Below, piece after piece: positions 40,235-48,998 of a DNA stretch of 53,525 nucleotides (positions are counted from its first letter, which is position 1; every line of letters starts with the position of its first letter). Position numbers and translations under genes: made by a program. The DNA is from Weissella minor (lineage in GTDB: Bacteria > Bacillota > Bacilli > Lactobacillales > Lactobacillaceae), in contig NZ_JQCD01000017.1 of the NCBI RefSeq assembly GCF_001437425.1, forward strand, positions 1 through 53,525, written 5' to 3'. The notes under the pieces were generated by a model. That model ran no database searches. It worked only from the letters and a program-made list of their open reading frames with translations, and was not told the DNA's origin.

Positions 40235-41102
40235 AGCGGGCCGCCTTTCGCTTGTTTAAGTAGAATTGAATAAAAGTGACCACCATAATAATGACCGTTA
40301 AGACCACTGATTCGGCACTCGCACGACCAACCGCATGATTAACAAATGCGTCTTGGTAAATTGAGTAAACAAGCAAATTCGTATGATAATCAGGTCCACC
40401 TGCAGTCAAAATATCAACTTGTCCAAATGTTTGGAATGCATTAATCAAAGTCACCACTGTCACGAAGAAGACAGTTGGTTCTGTCGCTGGTAACGTAATC
40501 TTTGTTAAACGCAACCATTTTGAAGCACCATTCAAATCTGCAACTTGATATAAATCTTCAGGGATTGCTTGCACGGCCCCCAATAAGATTAAGAATGAAA
40601 ATCCTAAGTTCATCCAAACCGTTGTCCCAATAATTGCCACCAATGCCCAAACTGGATCGGACAACCAGTTAATATCTGGTAAATGTAGAAATGCTAAGAT
40701 GCGACTAAACATACCAATTTGCGGGTTAAACATGAATAACCATAGAATCGACGCTACAGTTACTGAAATTCCCATCGTCGCTGAAAAAATTGTTCTAAAG
40801 AAACCAATTCCCTTTAACTTACTGCTAGCCAAAATTGCTAACCAATAAGCAAGGACCACTGTCACCACCGTCGTTACCAAAACGAAAATCAAAGTGACCG
40901 TAATTGAAGTTCTAAAAATTTCTGAATTAAATAAATTAGTAAAGTTTTTGAACCCAACTGAATTAATTGGATTTCCCATTAAGTCAGTTGTTTGGGTACT
41001 CAACCAAAATGTTTTAATCATTGGATAGAAGACAAATGTTCCCAATACAAGGATTGATGGAAACAATAAGCCAAATGCCAATAGATTTTGCCGTTTATGC
41101 AT
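40224..41102 (-). CDS. ugpA: ABC importer permease (UgpA-like)
   Basis: 292 residues from ATG 41102 (AGAGGA 7 bases before); a longer frame overlaps ugpC and is not preferred. Six membrane helices, starting LLAFGLLFPSILVLGTFVFY, and an EAA loop PEDLYQVADLNGASKWLRLT. Partner of UgpE in the membrane channel. Confidence 0.9.
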   Translation of the reverse strand: MHKRQNLLAFGLLFPSILVLGTFVFYPMIKTFWLSTQTTDLMGNPINSVGFKNFTNLFNSEIFRTSITVTLIFVLVTTVVTVVLAYWLAILASSKLKGIGFFRTIFSATMGISVTVASILWLFMFNPQIGMFSRILAFLHLPDINWLSDPVWALVAIIGTTVWMNLGFSFLILLGAVQAIPEDLYQVADLNGASKWLRLTKITLPATEPTVFFVTVVTLINAFQTFGQVDILTAGGPDYHTNLLVYSIYQDAFVNHAVGRASAESVVLTVIIMVVTFIQFYLNKRKAARYAD

Positions 41103-41133
41103 CTCTTTTTCCTCTATACCTAACCTAACTAAA

Positions 41134-42210
41134 CTACACCGCAATATTCTCTGCTTGTCCGACACTTAATAGTTGTTCTGTCTTTGCATCAAACAACATC
41201 ATTTGGTCCAAGACAACATCAAAACGGACATCATCGCCAACATTCAACAACAATTGTTCACTAACCTTCATACGCATCAATTGACCAGCGCCAATATCAA
41301 CCGCCAAGTTTGTCCCATCACCAAGTGGTTCAACAAAAGTGACCTTCCCATTCATACTACCGCCTGGATAAATGTGCACATTTTCTGGACGAATTCCAAC
41401 CTTAACTGGTCCTTCCAGCGTTTGATTGAACTTAAATGAATGGCCATTTCCTAGTGTTAATTTGCTATTTGCAATCGTTGCATCTAACAAATTAATAGCT
41501 GGTGAGCCAAAGAAGTCGGCCACAAATGTATTAACCGGATGATTATATAGGTCTAATGGTGCCCCAATTTGTTCAATCTTTCCTTGATTCAATAGCATGA
41601 CTTTATCACCCATAGTCATCGCCTCAGTTTGATCGTGAGTCACATAGATAACGGTCAAACCTAATGCCTGTTGCAATGAGCGAATTTCACGACGCATTTC
41701 AGCTCGTAATTTGGCATCCAAGTTTGAAAGTGGTTCGTCCATCAAAACCACTTTGGCATCTGAAACTAAAGCACGTGCGAGTGACACACGTTGTCGTTGC
41801 CCACCTGATAGATTAGTCGGACGCTTATGTTGATACTCAGTCAAATGAACGGCATCCAATACTTCTGCCAGGCGTTCTTGTTGAATATTTTTATCAACAT
41901 GGCGTGCTTTTAAACCAAAGACAATATTTTCAGCAACCGTTAAATTAGGCATTAAAGCATAATTTTGGAAAACCATTGCTAAGTTACGATCTTTAGGTGG
42001 TAAATTGGTCACATCTTTATCACCAATCAAAATTTGTCCTTCAGTTACCGGGATGAATCCGGCTACTGCATTTAGAATCGTACTCTTTCCGGAACCTGAA
42101 GCTCCCACCAACACATAGAATTGGCCATCTTCAATCACTGTATTAATATCTGTTAAAACCTCTTCGCCATTATCATAGGTTTTCTTCAAATGCTGTAGCT
42201 TAATTGACAT
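41134..42210 (-). CDS. ugpC: ABC importer ATPase (UgpC/MsmK type)
   Basis: A 358-residue ATPase with Walker A GASGSGKST (~36-44), Q-loop FQNYALMP, signature LSGGQRQRVSLARAL (~134), Walker B VLMDEPLSNLD (~155) and the H-loop VTHDQTEAMTMGDKV. A C-terminal TOBE-type regulatory domain (VKVGIRPENVHIYPGG) is present. First gene of the operon. The upstream 200 bases hold a TATAGT-like -10 but no clear -35. Confidence 0.93.
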   Translation of the reverse strand: MSIKLQHLKKTYDNGEEVLTDINTVIEDGQFYVLVGASGSGKSTILNAVAGFIPVTEGQILIGDKDVTNLPPKDRNLAMVFQNYALMPNLTVAENIVFGLKARHVDKNIQQERLAEVLDAVHLTEYQHKRPTNLSGGQRQRVSLARALVSDAKVVLMDEPLSNLDAKLRAEMRREIRSLQQALGLTVIYVTHDQTEAMTMGDKVMLLNQGKIEQIGAPLDLYNHPVNTFVADFFGSPAINLLDATIANSKLTLGNGHSFKFNQTLEGPVKVGIRPENVHIYPGGSMNGKVTFVEPLGDGTNLAVDIGAGQLMRMKVSEQLLLNVGDDVRFDVVLDQMMLFDAKTEQLLSVGQAENIAV

Positions 42211-42376
42211 GAACTAAAAAATCCCTTCATTCCTAAAGTTTATTTATCTGCTATTCCTTAACAATTTAACTATAACAATCCAAAGTAAAGAGAACGTAGT
42301 TGTCATGTAAAGCATTTTCGACTTATGTAAATAAATCGATACAATAACAACTTTTATCGAAATTTTAGGCAAACAA

Positions 42377-42416
42377 AAAATAACCATGCGCAATTAAGAA
42401 CATGGTTATTTTTTTA
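42377..42416. terminator. Terminator after the HdeD-like gene
   Basis: AAAATAACCATG/CATGGTTATTTT stem with a 12-base loop, flanked by A- and T-runs. It separates the HdeD-like gene from the importer operon. Confidence 0.75.
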
Positions 42417-42417
42417 A

Positions 42418-42939
42418 TTAAAAGGCGTTTACGATTTGTACGATACCGAATACCAAGAAGTATGCCGCTACCATTGCCACAACAAATGTCAAAGCAAATG
42501 CTGGGCTAAACATCATAACAATTCCAAAGATAATTCCAAGGATAGCCATGATGACGATAAACCAGTAGTAACCTTTACCAAGATGCTTAACATACTTAGC
42601 GGCCCAAAGTTCAAACAATGAGTCCATCACCATTCCGACGGCCACTACAATCCAAACATACATTGCACCAAAGCTTGTTGGCATGAAAATAATCATCAAA
42701 CCAGCAATGATGTCAATAACAGCTGAGAATGTCAACATCCCTGTGCTCTTCATACCTAGTTCGCGCAAGCGACTACGACGGCCAAAATGTAGAATACCAT
42801 CAACAAGCATGAAAATACCAATGATAATGATGACAACTGACATTGAAACACCAGGGTGATTCAAGACGAAAAATGCCAAAATAACTGACAAAATTCCAAG
42901 CACTAAGCTAAAAATGTCAAATCCTTTACTCTCGTTCAT
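42418..42939 (-). CDS. HdeD-family (DUF308) membrane protein
   Basis: A 173-residue protein with six short membrane helices arranged as repeated pairs (FSLVLGILSVILAFFVL, MSVVIIIIGIFMLVDGIL, FSAVIDIIAGLMIIF, later FGIVMMFSPAFALTFVVAM). HdeD proteins are linked to acid or stress resistance in enterobacteria; in lactic acid bacteria the role is not established. Single gene with its own terminator. Confidence 0.85.
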   Translation of the reverse strand: MNESKGFDIFSLVLGILSVILAFFVLNHPGVSMSVVIIIIGIFMLVDGILHFGRRSRLRELGMKSTGMLTFSAVIDIIAGLMIIFMPTSFGAMYVWIVVAVGMVMDSLFELWAAKYVKHLGKGYYWFIVIMAILGIIFGIVMMFSPAFALTFVVAMVAAYFLVFGIVQIVNAF

Positions 42940-43030
42940 GACTGAACCTCCAAAAAAATAAATTGCTTTAAATCATTAGTAATGATACCACAATCAGAAC
43001 GTAATGCAACTGTCATTCAAAACGTGCTAA

Positions 43031-43927
43031 TTATGATGCAACCTGTGCACTACCGTCATTGTAATCAATTTGAACGCCTGGCTGCACATTTGGCACAAAG
43101 ACGTTGAATTGTAATGAGCCATCCGTTGATTTCGCTTCAATTTTAGAACCAGAGGGTACCAAATTACGATTGTCATAAACAGGTGTCACACGGTAACGAA
43201 CTGTTTTGTGTTGATCTAATGCTTTACGTACTAATGATTCATAATAGTTTTGCCCGGTATTACGTGCATCCCCATTTGATGCTTGATTAGCCCAAGTCGT
43301 TTGTGTCGTAATGTTCTGACGGTTCGCTTCTGAAGCATCAAAGCCTTTCACGCCACCCGCTAAAGCATACGCAATTGAATGCCCACGATTGTACAACACT
43401 TGTGAACCATTCATACGCATTTGGCGCCAACCGACTGGATTTATCTTAGTATCGTTTCCCGTATGTTCACGTTTACGATATTCACGACTTGTATTATTCA
43501 AATACGCGTTTGCAACTCCAGGGCGTCCAAGGCGATCGGTCTTAGATAATTGCACATAAGGCGCCACATTTACATCAGCGTTTAAATCGGTTTGGTTATT
43601 ATTAATCACAAATGCGCCCGTACCATTAAATTCAATACTCGTTGCATTCAATTGTGCTTGGACATCTGCGGTAATGACAGACTTCGCCAAGGCTTCGCTG
43701 GGATGCTTAGCTGCGCCTTCTGCTTGATTCGTCTGTAAAGAACCCATTTTGTGGGATGATTGTTGTGCCTTTTGGGGGACATTTAAAAACTGGTCAACTT
43801 GTTTATCGGAAATAACCCCGAACTGTTGTCCGATTAATAATGCAGCTGCAACTGCTACCCCAGCAATAGTCAACTTTTGACCATTACCTTTACGTTTGTT
43901 ATAACTTTTTCTTTTGCGTGCCGCCAT
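43031..43927 (-). CDS. Membrane-anchored DNA/RNA non-specific endonuclease (EndA/NucA type)
   Basis: A 298-residue nuclease. A basic N-terminus and one membrane helix (KLTIAGVAVAAALLIGQQFG) tether it outside the cell. The catalytic motif is YNRGHSIAYALAGG (His near 183), an Asn variant of the DRGH motif, with downstream Asn-rich metal-site residues (EANRQNITTQTTWANQASNG). Such enzymes degrade extracellular DNA or act in DNA uptake. Confidence 0.85.
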   Translation of the reverse strand: MAARKRKSYNKRKGNGQKLTIAGVAVAAALLIGQQFGVISDKQVDQFLNVPQKAQQSSHKMGSLQTNQAEGAAKHPSEALAKSVITADVQAQLNATSIEFNGTGAFVINNNQTDLNADVNVAPYVQLSKTDRLGRPGVANAYLNNTSREYRKREHTGNDTKINPVGWRQMRMNGSQVLYNRGHSIAYALAGGVKGFDASEANRQNITTQTTWANQASNGDARNTGQNYYESLVRKALDQHKTVRYRVTPVYDNRNLVPSGSKIEAKSTDGSLQFNVFVPNVQPGVQIDYNDGSAQVAS

Positions 43928-43973
43928 CTCTTTGCCCTCTATTTCAATTCTTCCATAAAAGACTATTAAAACA

Positions 43974-44006
43974 CAAAAAAAGCCATTTTGTATAAAATGG
44001 CTTTTA
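43974..44006. terminator. Terminator after manO
   Basis: AAAGCCATTTT/AAAATGGCTTT stem with GTAT loop, A7 on the left, T4 on the right. On the minus strand it ends the man operon. Confidence 0.75.
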
Positions 44007-44008
44007 AC

Positions 44009-44365
44009 TTATGATTTTTTTTGCTTTCGTCGTTCCAAGACCCCTAAACGACGACGTAATTGTTCCGGCTGCAAATGTTGTTCTAAAATTGCTAAAGCCT
44101 TCTTAGGCTTACCGCCAATAAATTCAAATGACTGGCCTTCCGTGGTCTTGATGATCAAACCACGATAGTAAAATTTCATAATAATTTCAAGACTCACATA
44201 GTCAATTTTTTCCCAAGGGATGATAATATAGCCACCCTTATTTGAACGGAATTCGATTGCTTTATCACCATAGAACAAATAACCAGGTTGAATATTAACG
44301 GGCGACATTGCCGCGTTTGCTGCTGCACTTAGTTCCGGCTTATTTTCAAAGTGTTGTTCTGCCAT
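44009..44365 (-). CDS. manO: ManO, DUF956 protein of the mannose PTS operon
   Basis: A 118-residue DUF956 protein (PGYLFYGDKAIEFRSNKGGY, IPWEKIDYVSLEIIMKFYYR) found at the end of man operons in Lactobacillales. It has a PH-like predicted fold; reported links are to regulation of the transporter. A hairpin separates it from manN, so it may be expressed at a lower level. Confidence 0.9.
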   Translation of the reverse strand: MAEQHFENKPELSAAANAAMSPVNIQPGYLFYGDKAIEFRSNKGGYIIIPWEKIDYVSLEIIMKFYYRGLIIKTTEGQSFEFIGGKPKKALAILEQHLQPEQLRRRLGVLERRKQKKS

Positions 44366-44398
44366 TTTTCCACATTACCTTCAATTTATTTTTTATGT

Positions 44399-44430
44399 AT
44401 AAAAGCTAGTACAATATGTACTAGCTTTTA
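44399..44430. terminator. Hairpin terminator/attenuator between manN and manO
   Basis: A perfect 12-pair stem (44401-44412/44418-44429) with a five-base loop, followed on the minus strand by TTTTATAC. The short T-run suggests partial termination. Confidence 0.6.
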
Positions 44431-44445
44431 GTTTACTTATATGTT

Positions 44446-45411
44446 TTATGCCATGATTCCTAATGCGTAAGCAAGGATACCAACTGCAAACAATCCGAAG
44501 ATAATAACAATTGGAGAAACATTCTTACGTAGCAACCACAAAACAACGAACATCAATAGTAATGGTGCCAAACCAGGAATCAATTGGTTCAAAGTATCTT
44601 GAACTGTTGTAATCTTAACAGCTCCAAGATTTTGCTTTGCTTGAATTCCTGAAACAACGTCAGAAATTGTCTTGGCATCTAAGTTACCATTGTTAATTTG
44701 TGTTGCCAAAGCGTTTGTGTCGATGTAACCACCCTTTTGCAACTTAACTTCTGAGATAACCATTGGGAAGTTCATTGTTGTCCAACGAGGAACCAGAACA
44801 CCCATGATAAACATACCTAGAATTGATGCACCAGTTGTTAACTTTTGCATCATACCACCACCCAAGTTTTCGGTGATGTTTGTACCTTCACGATAACCTA
44901 ATTCTTGTGTGTACCACAAGAAGGCCATACGCATAATATTCCATACAAGGAAGAAAATGATTGGTCCCAAGATTTGACCACTTTGCGCCATACCAGCCGC
45001 GAAAGCTCCCAAAACCGGACGAACAGTTCCCCACCAAATTGGGTCACCAACACCGGCCAAAGGTCCCATCATTCCGACCTTCACACTGTTAATGGCGTCG
45101 TCATCGATTTCAGCACCATTAGCTTTTTGTTCTTCCATCGCCATTTCAACACCAAGGATTGGTGAAGCAACATATGGATGTGTGTTAAAGAATTCCAAGT
45201 GACGCTTCAAAGCAGCGGCACGATCTTCTTTTGTCTTATATAAACGCTTGATAGTTGGCACCATTGAGTAAGCCCAACCAACGTTTTGCATACGTTCGTA
45301 ATTCCAAGCAGCTTGAAGGAAAGTTGAACGCCACCAAGTTGCACGACGGTCACCCTTTGTTAGATGGTTGCCCGTTTGTTGTGCTTGCACTTCTTGTACT
45401 TCATCATTCAT
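44446..45411 (-). CDS. manN: Mannose-type PTS transporter component IID
   Basis: A 321-residue IID protein with the family signature WNYERMQNVGWAYSMVPTI and MMGPLAGVGDPIWWGTVRPV, and C-terminal membrane helices (LAPLLLMFVVLWLL, IVIIFGLFAVGILAYALG). With IIC it forms the membrane channel for glucose/mannose. It is also the receptor of class IIa bacteriocins and some phages in related bacteria. Confidence 0.95.
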   Translation of the reverse strand: MNDEVQEVQAQQTGNHLTKGDRRATWWRSTFLQAAWNYERMQNVGWAYSMVPTIKRLYKTKEDRAAALKRHLEFFNTHPYVASPILGVEMAMEEQKANGAEIDDDAINSVKVGMMGPLAGVGDPIWWGTVRPVLGAFAAGMAQSGQILGPIIFFLVWNIMRMAFLWYTQELGYREGTNITENLGGGMMQKLTTGASILGMFIMGVLVPRWTTMNFPMVISEVKLQKGGYIDTNALATQINNGNLDAKTISDVVSGIQAKQNLGAVKITTVQDTLNQLIPGLAPLLLMFVVLWLLRKNVSPIVIIFGLFAVGILAYALGIMA

Positions 45412-45430
45412 TGTACTTTTCCTCCAAACC

Positions 45431-46243
45431 CTAGTAATTATTCAAGATTGCGTCGACAGGGTCACCCTTTGAACCTGAGCCACCGCCTTGTCCACCGTTT
45501 CCACTATCATCGCCACCGTTGAAACGAGGTGATAGTTGTAGGTAAACCAAAGCAAGAACAAGTCCAATAATACCCATCGCAATCAAATTCAATTCTGAGA
45601 TAGCTGACAAAGCGAATCCCAAGAAGAAGAATGGCCACAATTCAGGCGTTGCCATCATGTTAATAACCATGGCATAACCAACAACCACGATAAATCCACC
45701 GGCAACAGCCAATCCCTTAGTAATGACATCAGGAATGGCATTCAAAGCAGCGTTAACTGGTCCAGCTCCCACAACAATCACGATGATTGTTGGAATCGCA
45801 ATACGCAATCCTTGCAATGAGAGCGCCGTCATATTAACCGCGTCAATTCCACGTAAACTACCCTTTTCAGCTTGCTTGTCCGCAACGTGCGTAAGCATAA
45901 CTGTCAATGTACGAACACCGATTGTCAAAACTTGACCGGCAATCGCCAATGGCACGGCAATCGCCATACCTTCAGACACGCTCACTTGAGCAGGTCCTGT
46001 TACCAAGTAAGCTGAAACAACTGAGGCCAAAGCGGCGTCAGGCGCAACAGCGGCACCAATATTCATCCAACCCAAAGCCAACATTTGAAGGGTTCCACCT
46101 AAGATAACACCTTCAGTCAAATGACCGTTTGCCAAACCAATCAACGTTGCCGCAACAATTGGTTGTTGGAATTGGAACTGATCCAAGATTCCATCCATTC
46201 CAGCTAGGAATGAAATTAAAACTACAAAAAACGCTGAAACCAT
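45431..46243 (-). CDS. manM: Mannose-type PTS transporter component IIC
   Basis: A 270-residue IIC protein with typical starts SFLAGMDGILDQFQFQQPIV and TEGVILGGTLQMLALGWMNI. About eight membrane segments. It ends with an unusual Gly/Ser/Asp-rich tail (NGGDDSGNGGQGGGSGSKGD) of ~30 residues, longer than I expect for the family. Confidence 0.95.
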   Translation of the reverse strand: MVSAFFVVLISFLAGMDGILDQFQFQQPIVAATLIGLANGHLTEGVILGGTLQMLALGWMNIGAAVAPDAALASVVSAYLVTGPAQVSVSEGMAIAVPLAIAGQVLTIGVRTLTVMLTHVADKQAEKGSLRGIDAVNMTALSLQGLRIAIPTIIVIVVGAGPVNAALNAIPDVITKGLAVAGGFIVVVGYAMVINMMATPELWPFFFLGFALSAISELNLIAMGIIGLVLALVYLQLSPRFNGGDDSGNGGQGGGSGSKGDPVDAILNNY

Positions 46244-46278
46244 GCGTTTATCCTCCTACTTTACTCTAACAGTAACGA

Positions 46279-47265
46279 TTACTTTTCCTTTAGTAATGCA
46301 AAGATGTCTTTACTTTGGTCGCTAGGAACCTTACGAACATCGAACTTAACCCCTTGATCACGTAATGTTTCAAAGGTCTTAACATCGTCATCATCAACCG
46401 CAATCGCATTCGTAACCATGCGCTTACCTTCAGAATGAGACATTGATCCAATATTCACGTCAGTTAACTTAACACCGCCAGCAACGGCACGTTCAACATC
46501 TTGTGGTGTTTCAAACAATAGAATTGCCTTTACACCAACAAAACGAGGATCATCCCAAACATCAATCAACTTTTGAACTGGCACAACGCTAACCGTTACA
46601 CCAACAGGCGCAGCTTGTACCAACAAAGTCTTACGTAGTTCATCCTTTGAAACTGAATCTGAAACAACGATAATACGGTTTGGTTGTGCAGCCTTAGTCC
46701 AAGCTGTTGCAACTTGACCGTGAAGCAAACGTGAATCAACACGTGCCAAACGAACATCCATTGTCATTTCACCAGAGTGCTTAACTTCATTAATATCAGT
46801 ATTGGCACTTACAGCTGGTGCGGCTTCTTCTGTTACATCTTCTGATGCAGCAGCCGGAGTGGCAACAACAGTTTCTGGAATTGTCTTAACACCATCACGT
46901 GCAACATCAACCAAATAGTGTGCAATATCTTCAGCCTTATCCATTGTGAAACGAGCACCGTAGGCCTCAATCAACATTGGTAAGTTAAGTCCTGAAATAA
47001 TTGCCATGCGTTCTGGGTTCTCAGCTTGAATACGAGAGGCCACGTTAAATGGTGATCCACCCCATAAATCAACTAAAAATAATACTTCGCCGGCATCGGT
47101 TGAATCCCCAAGGGCGTTGTTAAAGTGTGCCATCAAATCATCAGGCCCTTCATTTGGCATGAAAGTAACCACTTCAACGTCTTCTTGCTCTCCAAAGATC
47201 ATCTGTCCAGATTGACGGATTCCCTTTGCAAACTCACCGTGACTAGCAATAATGAACTTTACCAT
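46279..47265 (-). CDS. manL: Mannose-type PTS component IIAB
   Basis: A 328-residue fused IIAB. IIA (residues ~1-125) carries His9 (ASHGEFAKG) phosphorylated by HPr. An Ala/Glu/Thr linker (~130-165) joins IIB with His~182 in [16 protein letters not shown], which passes phosphate to the sugar. First gene of manLMNO; expression should be controlled by CcpA through the cre site at 47,344. Confidence 0.95.
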   Translation of the reverse strand: MVKFIIASHGEFAKGIRQSGQMIFGEQEDVEVVTFMPNEGPDDLMAHFNNALGDSTDAGEVLFLVDLWGGSPFNVASRIQAENPERMAIISGLNLPMLIEAYGARFTMDKAEDIAHYLVDVARDGVKTIPETVVATPAAASEDVTEEAAPAVSANTDINEVKHSGEMTMDVRLARVDSRLLHGQVATAWTKAAQPNRIIVVSDSVSKDELRKTLLVQAAPVGVTVSVVPVQKLIDVWDDPRFVGVKAILLFETPQDVERAVAGGVKLTDVNIGSMSHSEGKRMVTNAIAVDDDDVKTFETLRDQGVKFDVRKVPSDQSKDIFALLKEK

Positions 47266-47319
47266 AATTGCTTCTCCTTAAATAATATCTTTATTAAACC
47301 ATTGCTTAATACATTAAAC

Positions 47320-47357
47320 ATAATAGCATGAAAATGTAACGCTTGTAAACGTTTTCA
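47320..47357 (-). promoter_or_regulatory. man promoter overlapped by a cre site
   Basis: Minus strand: -35 TTTACA (47344-47349), 18 bases, extended -10 TGC TATTAT (47320-47325). TGTAAACGTTTTCA (47344-47357) fits the cre consensus TGWAANCGNTNWCA at every fixed position and covers the -35, so CcpA should repress directly. Confidence 0.8.
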
Positions 47358-47434
47358 CGGAATTATTTTCATAATCCCGAAAAAACTTTACCAATTCGCA
47401 ACTATGCCCAGTGCCATGCACCTAATTGGTATAC

Positions 47435-48856
47435 TTACTCTTCAAAACTTGCTAACCCGTGCTCGGGCGTACGCGCATTTCGAACAATTTTATCAACCGC
47501 AAAAACATTCTCTAATTGGTCTGGCGTAAACTCACCGGTTGCCTCAGCTAACTCACGTAACGGTTGATTTGTCTTTAACGCCGTTTTCGCTAAATCAGCA
47601 GCTTTTTTATAGCCAATCATCGCTGCCATCGCTGTGGTATATGAAATTGACAAGTCAATATCTTGTGCTAAACGTTCTTCATTCGGTGTAATCCCCTCAA
47701 TGGCATTTTCTCGGAATGTCTTCAACACTTGCGTCAAATGTTCAATTGATGCAAACAAACGATACAACATCACGGGTTCAAAGGCGTTCAATTCCAACTG
47801 ACCTGCTTCAACCGCTGCTGTTACCGTAATGTCATTTCCCATCACCTCAAAAGCAACTTGGTTGACCACTTCTGGAATCACGGGGTTTACTTTCCCGGGC
47901 ATGATTGAACTTCCGGCTTGACGTGCTGGTAGATTAATTTCATGCAAACCTGAACGTGGCCCTGAACTTAATAGACGCAAATCATTAGCGATTTTTGATA
48001 AATCAACTGCTAATGACTTTAGCCCAGCAGATAGTTGTAAAAAGCCATCTAAGTTTTGCGTCGCATCAAATAAATCAGATGCTTGCTCTAACTCTAAGCC
48101 GGTTACGGCGTTTAATTCAGGAATAATATTTTCTTGATAATAACGTGAGACATTAATTCCAGACCCAATTGCTGAACCACCCAAATTAAGGACATGTAAA
48201 GCAGCTTGAGCCTGATCAATGCGTTCCAAGTCACGATGAAGTGGCTTTAAATACGCATGGAATGAATTCCCCAAAGTCATTGGAACGGCATCTTGTAACT
48301 GGGTCCGGCCCATTTTATAGACATCAACGAATTCATCCGCTTTTGCACCCAACGCGGCCATCAACTTTTGAATTTCAGCAATCAGTGGCTTCACAATATG
48401 AATCAACGCTAATTTCCCAGCTGATGGGAACACGTCATTCGTACTTTGACTTTTATTGACATGGTCATTCGGATTAACGGCACTGTAATGTCCCTTTTCA
48501 TCGCCCATTAAAGTCAAAGCCATATTCGCAATGACTTCATTCGCATTCATATTCATACTGGTTCCAGCACCACCTTGAATTGGATCCAATGGGAACATAT
48601 TTTCAAAATCAATGGGGTCTGCTAGCAATTTATCAGTTGCTGCAAGAATGGCATCAGCAACATCAGCATCAAGCGTTTCTGCCCCTTTGTTCGTCTTAGC
48701 GGCGGCTGCTTTAACCTGGATCAAGGCCTTAATTAAATTCTCGTTAACCTTATCGCCTGTAATTGGAAAATTTTCCAAAGCACGCATGGTATGAACACCA
48801 TAAAAGGCTTCGTCAGGTACTGCCACTTCACCGAGTGAATCCGCTTCAATTCGCAT
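47435..48856 (-). CDS. aspA: Aspartate ammonia-lyase
   Basis: A 473-residue member of the fumarase/aspartase superfamily, converting aspartate to fumarate and ammonia. The N-terminus FYGVHTMRALENFPITGDKV favours aspartase over fumarase (usually AQTQRSxxNF). The signature is AGSSIMPGKVNPVIPEV near residue 315; NPNDHVNKSQSTNDVFPSA is the second conserved block. Fumarate could feed malate or succinate metabolism. Monocistronic. Confidence 0.88.
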   Translation of the reverse strand: MRIEADSLGEVAVPDEAFYGVHTMRALENFPITGDKVNENLIKALIQVKAAAAKTNKGAETLDADVADAILAATDKLLADPIDFENMFPLDPIQGGAGTSMNMNANEVIANMALTLMGDEKGHYSAVNPNDHVNKSQSTNDVFPSAGKLALIHIVKPLIAEIQKLMAALGAKADEFVDVYKMGRTQLQDAVPMTLGNSFHAYLKPLHRDLERIDQAQAALHVLNLGGSAIGSGINVSRYYQENIIPELNAVTGLELEQASDLFDATQNLDGFLQLSAGLKSLAVDLSKIANDLRLLSSGPRSGLHEINLPARQAGSSIMPGKVNPVIPEVVNQVAFEVMGNDITVTAAVEAGQLELNAFEPVMLYRLFASIEHLTQVLKTFRENAIEGITPNEERLAQDIDLSISYTTAMAAMIGYKKAADLAKTALKTNQPLRELAEATGEFTPDQLENVFAVDKIVRNARTPEHGLASFEE

Positions 48857-48920
48857 TTGTCTAATATCCTCTTTTCTTTAAAATCACTGTTATTATCAAC
48901 ATAATGAACTTTAATATTTT

Positions 48921-48926
48921 ATTATA
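48921..48926 (-). promoter_or_regulatory. Extended -10 promoter of aspA
   Basis: Minus strand TGG TATAAT, 65 bases before the aspA ATG, with only a poor -35 (CTGTTT area). The extended TG motif probably compensates. Confidence 0.5.
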
Positions 48927-48964
48927 CCAACAATTAAATCAAAACAGGACATTTTTCAAAATGA

Positions 48965-48970
48965 TATAAT
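48965..48970 (+). promoter_or_regulatory. Extended -10 promoter of the YfhO-family gene
   Basis: TGA TATAAT 28 bases before the ATG at 48999, with AGGAG near 48990. No good -35. Divergent from the aspA promoter. Confidence 0.5.
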
Positions 48971-48998
48971 AAAGACTAATTTATTCTTAGGAGTTACT

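Noticed and set aside
42240-42310. Possible Pho box (TTAACA-like repeats) upstream of the importer operon
   Set aside because: The spacing of the repeats (6-8 bases) does not match the 11-base period of known Pho boxes, and AT-rich DNA makes such hexamers common.
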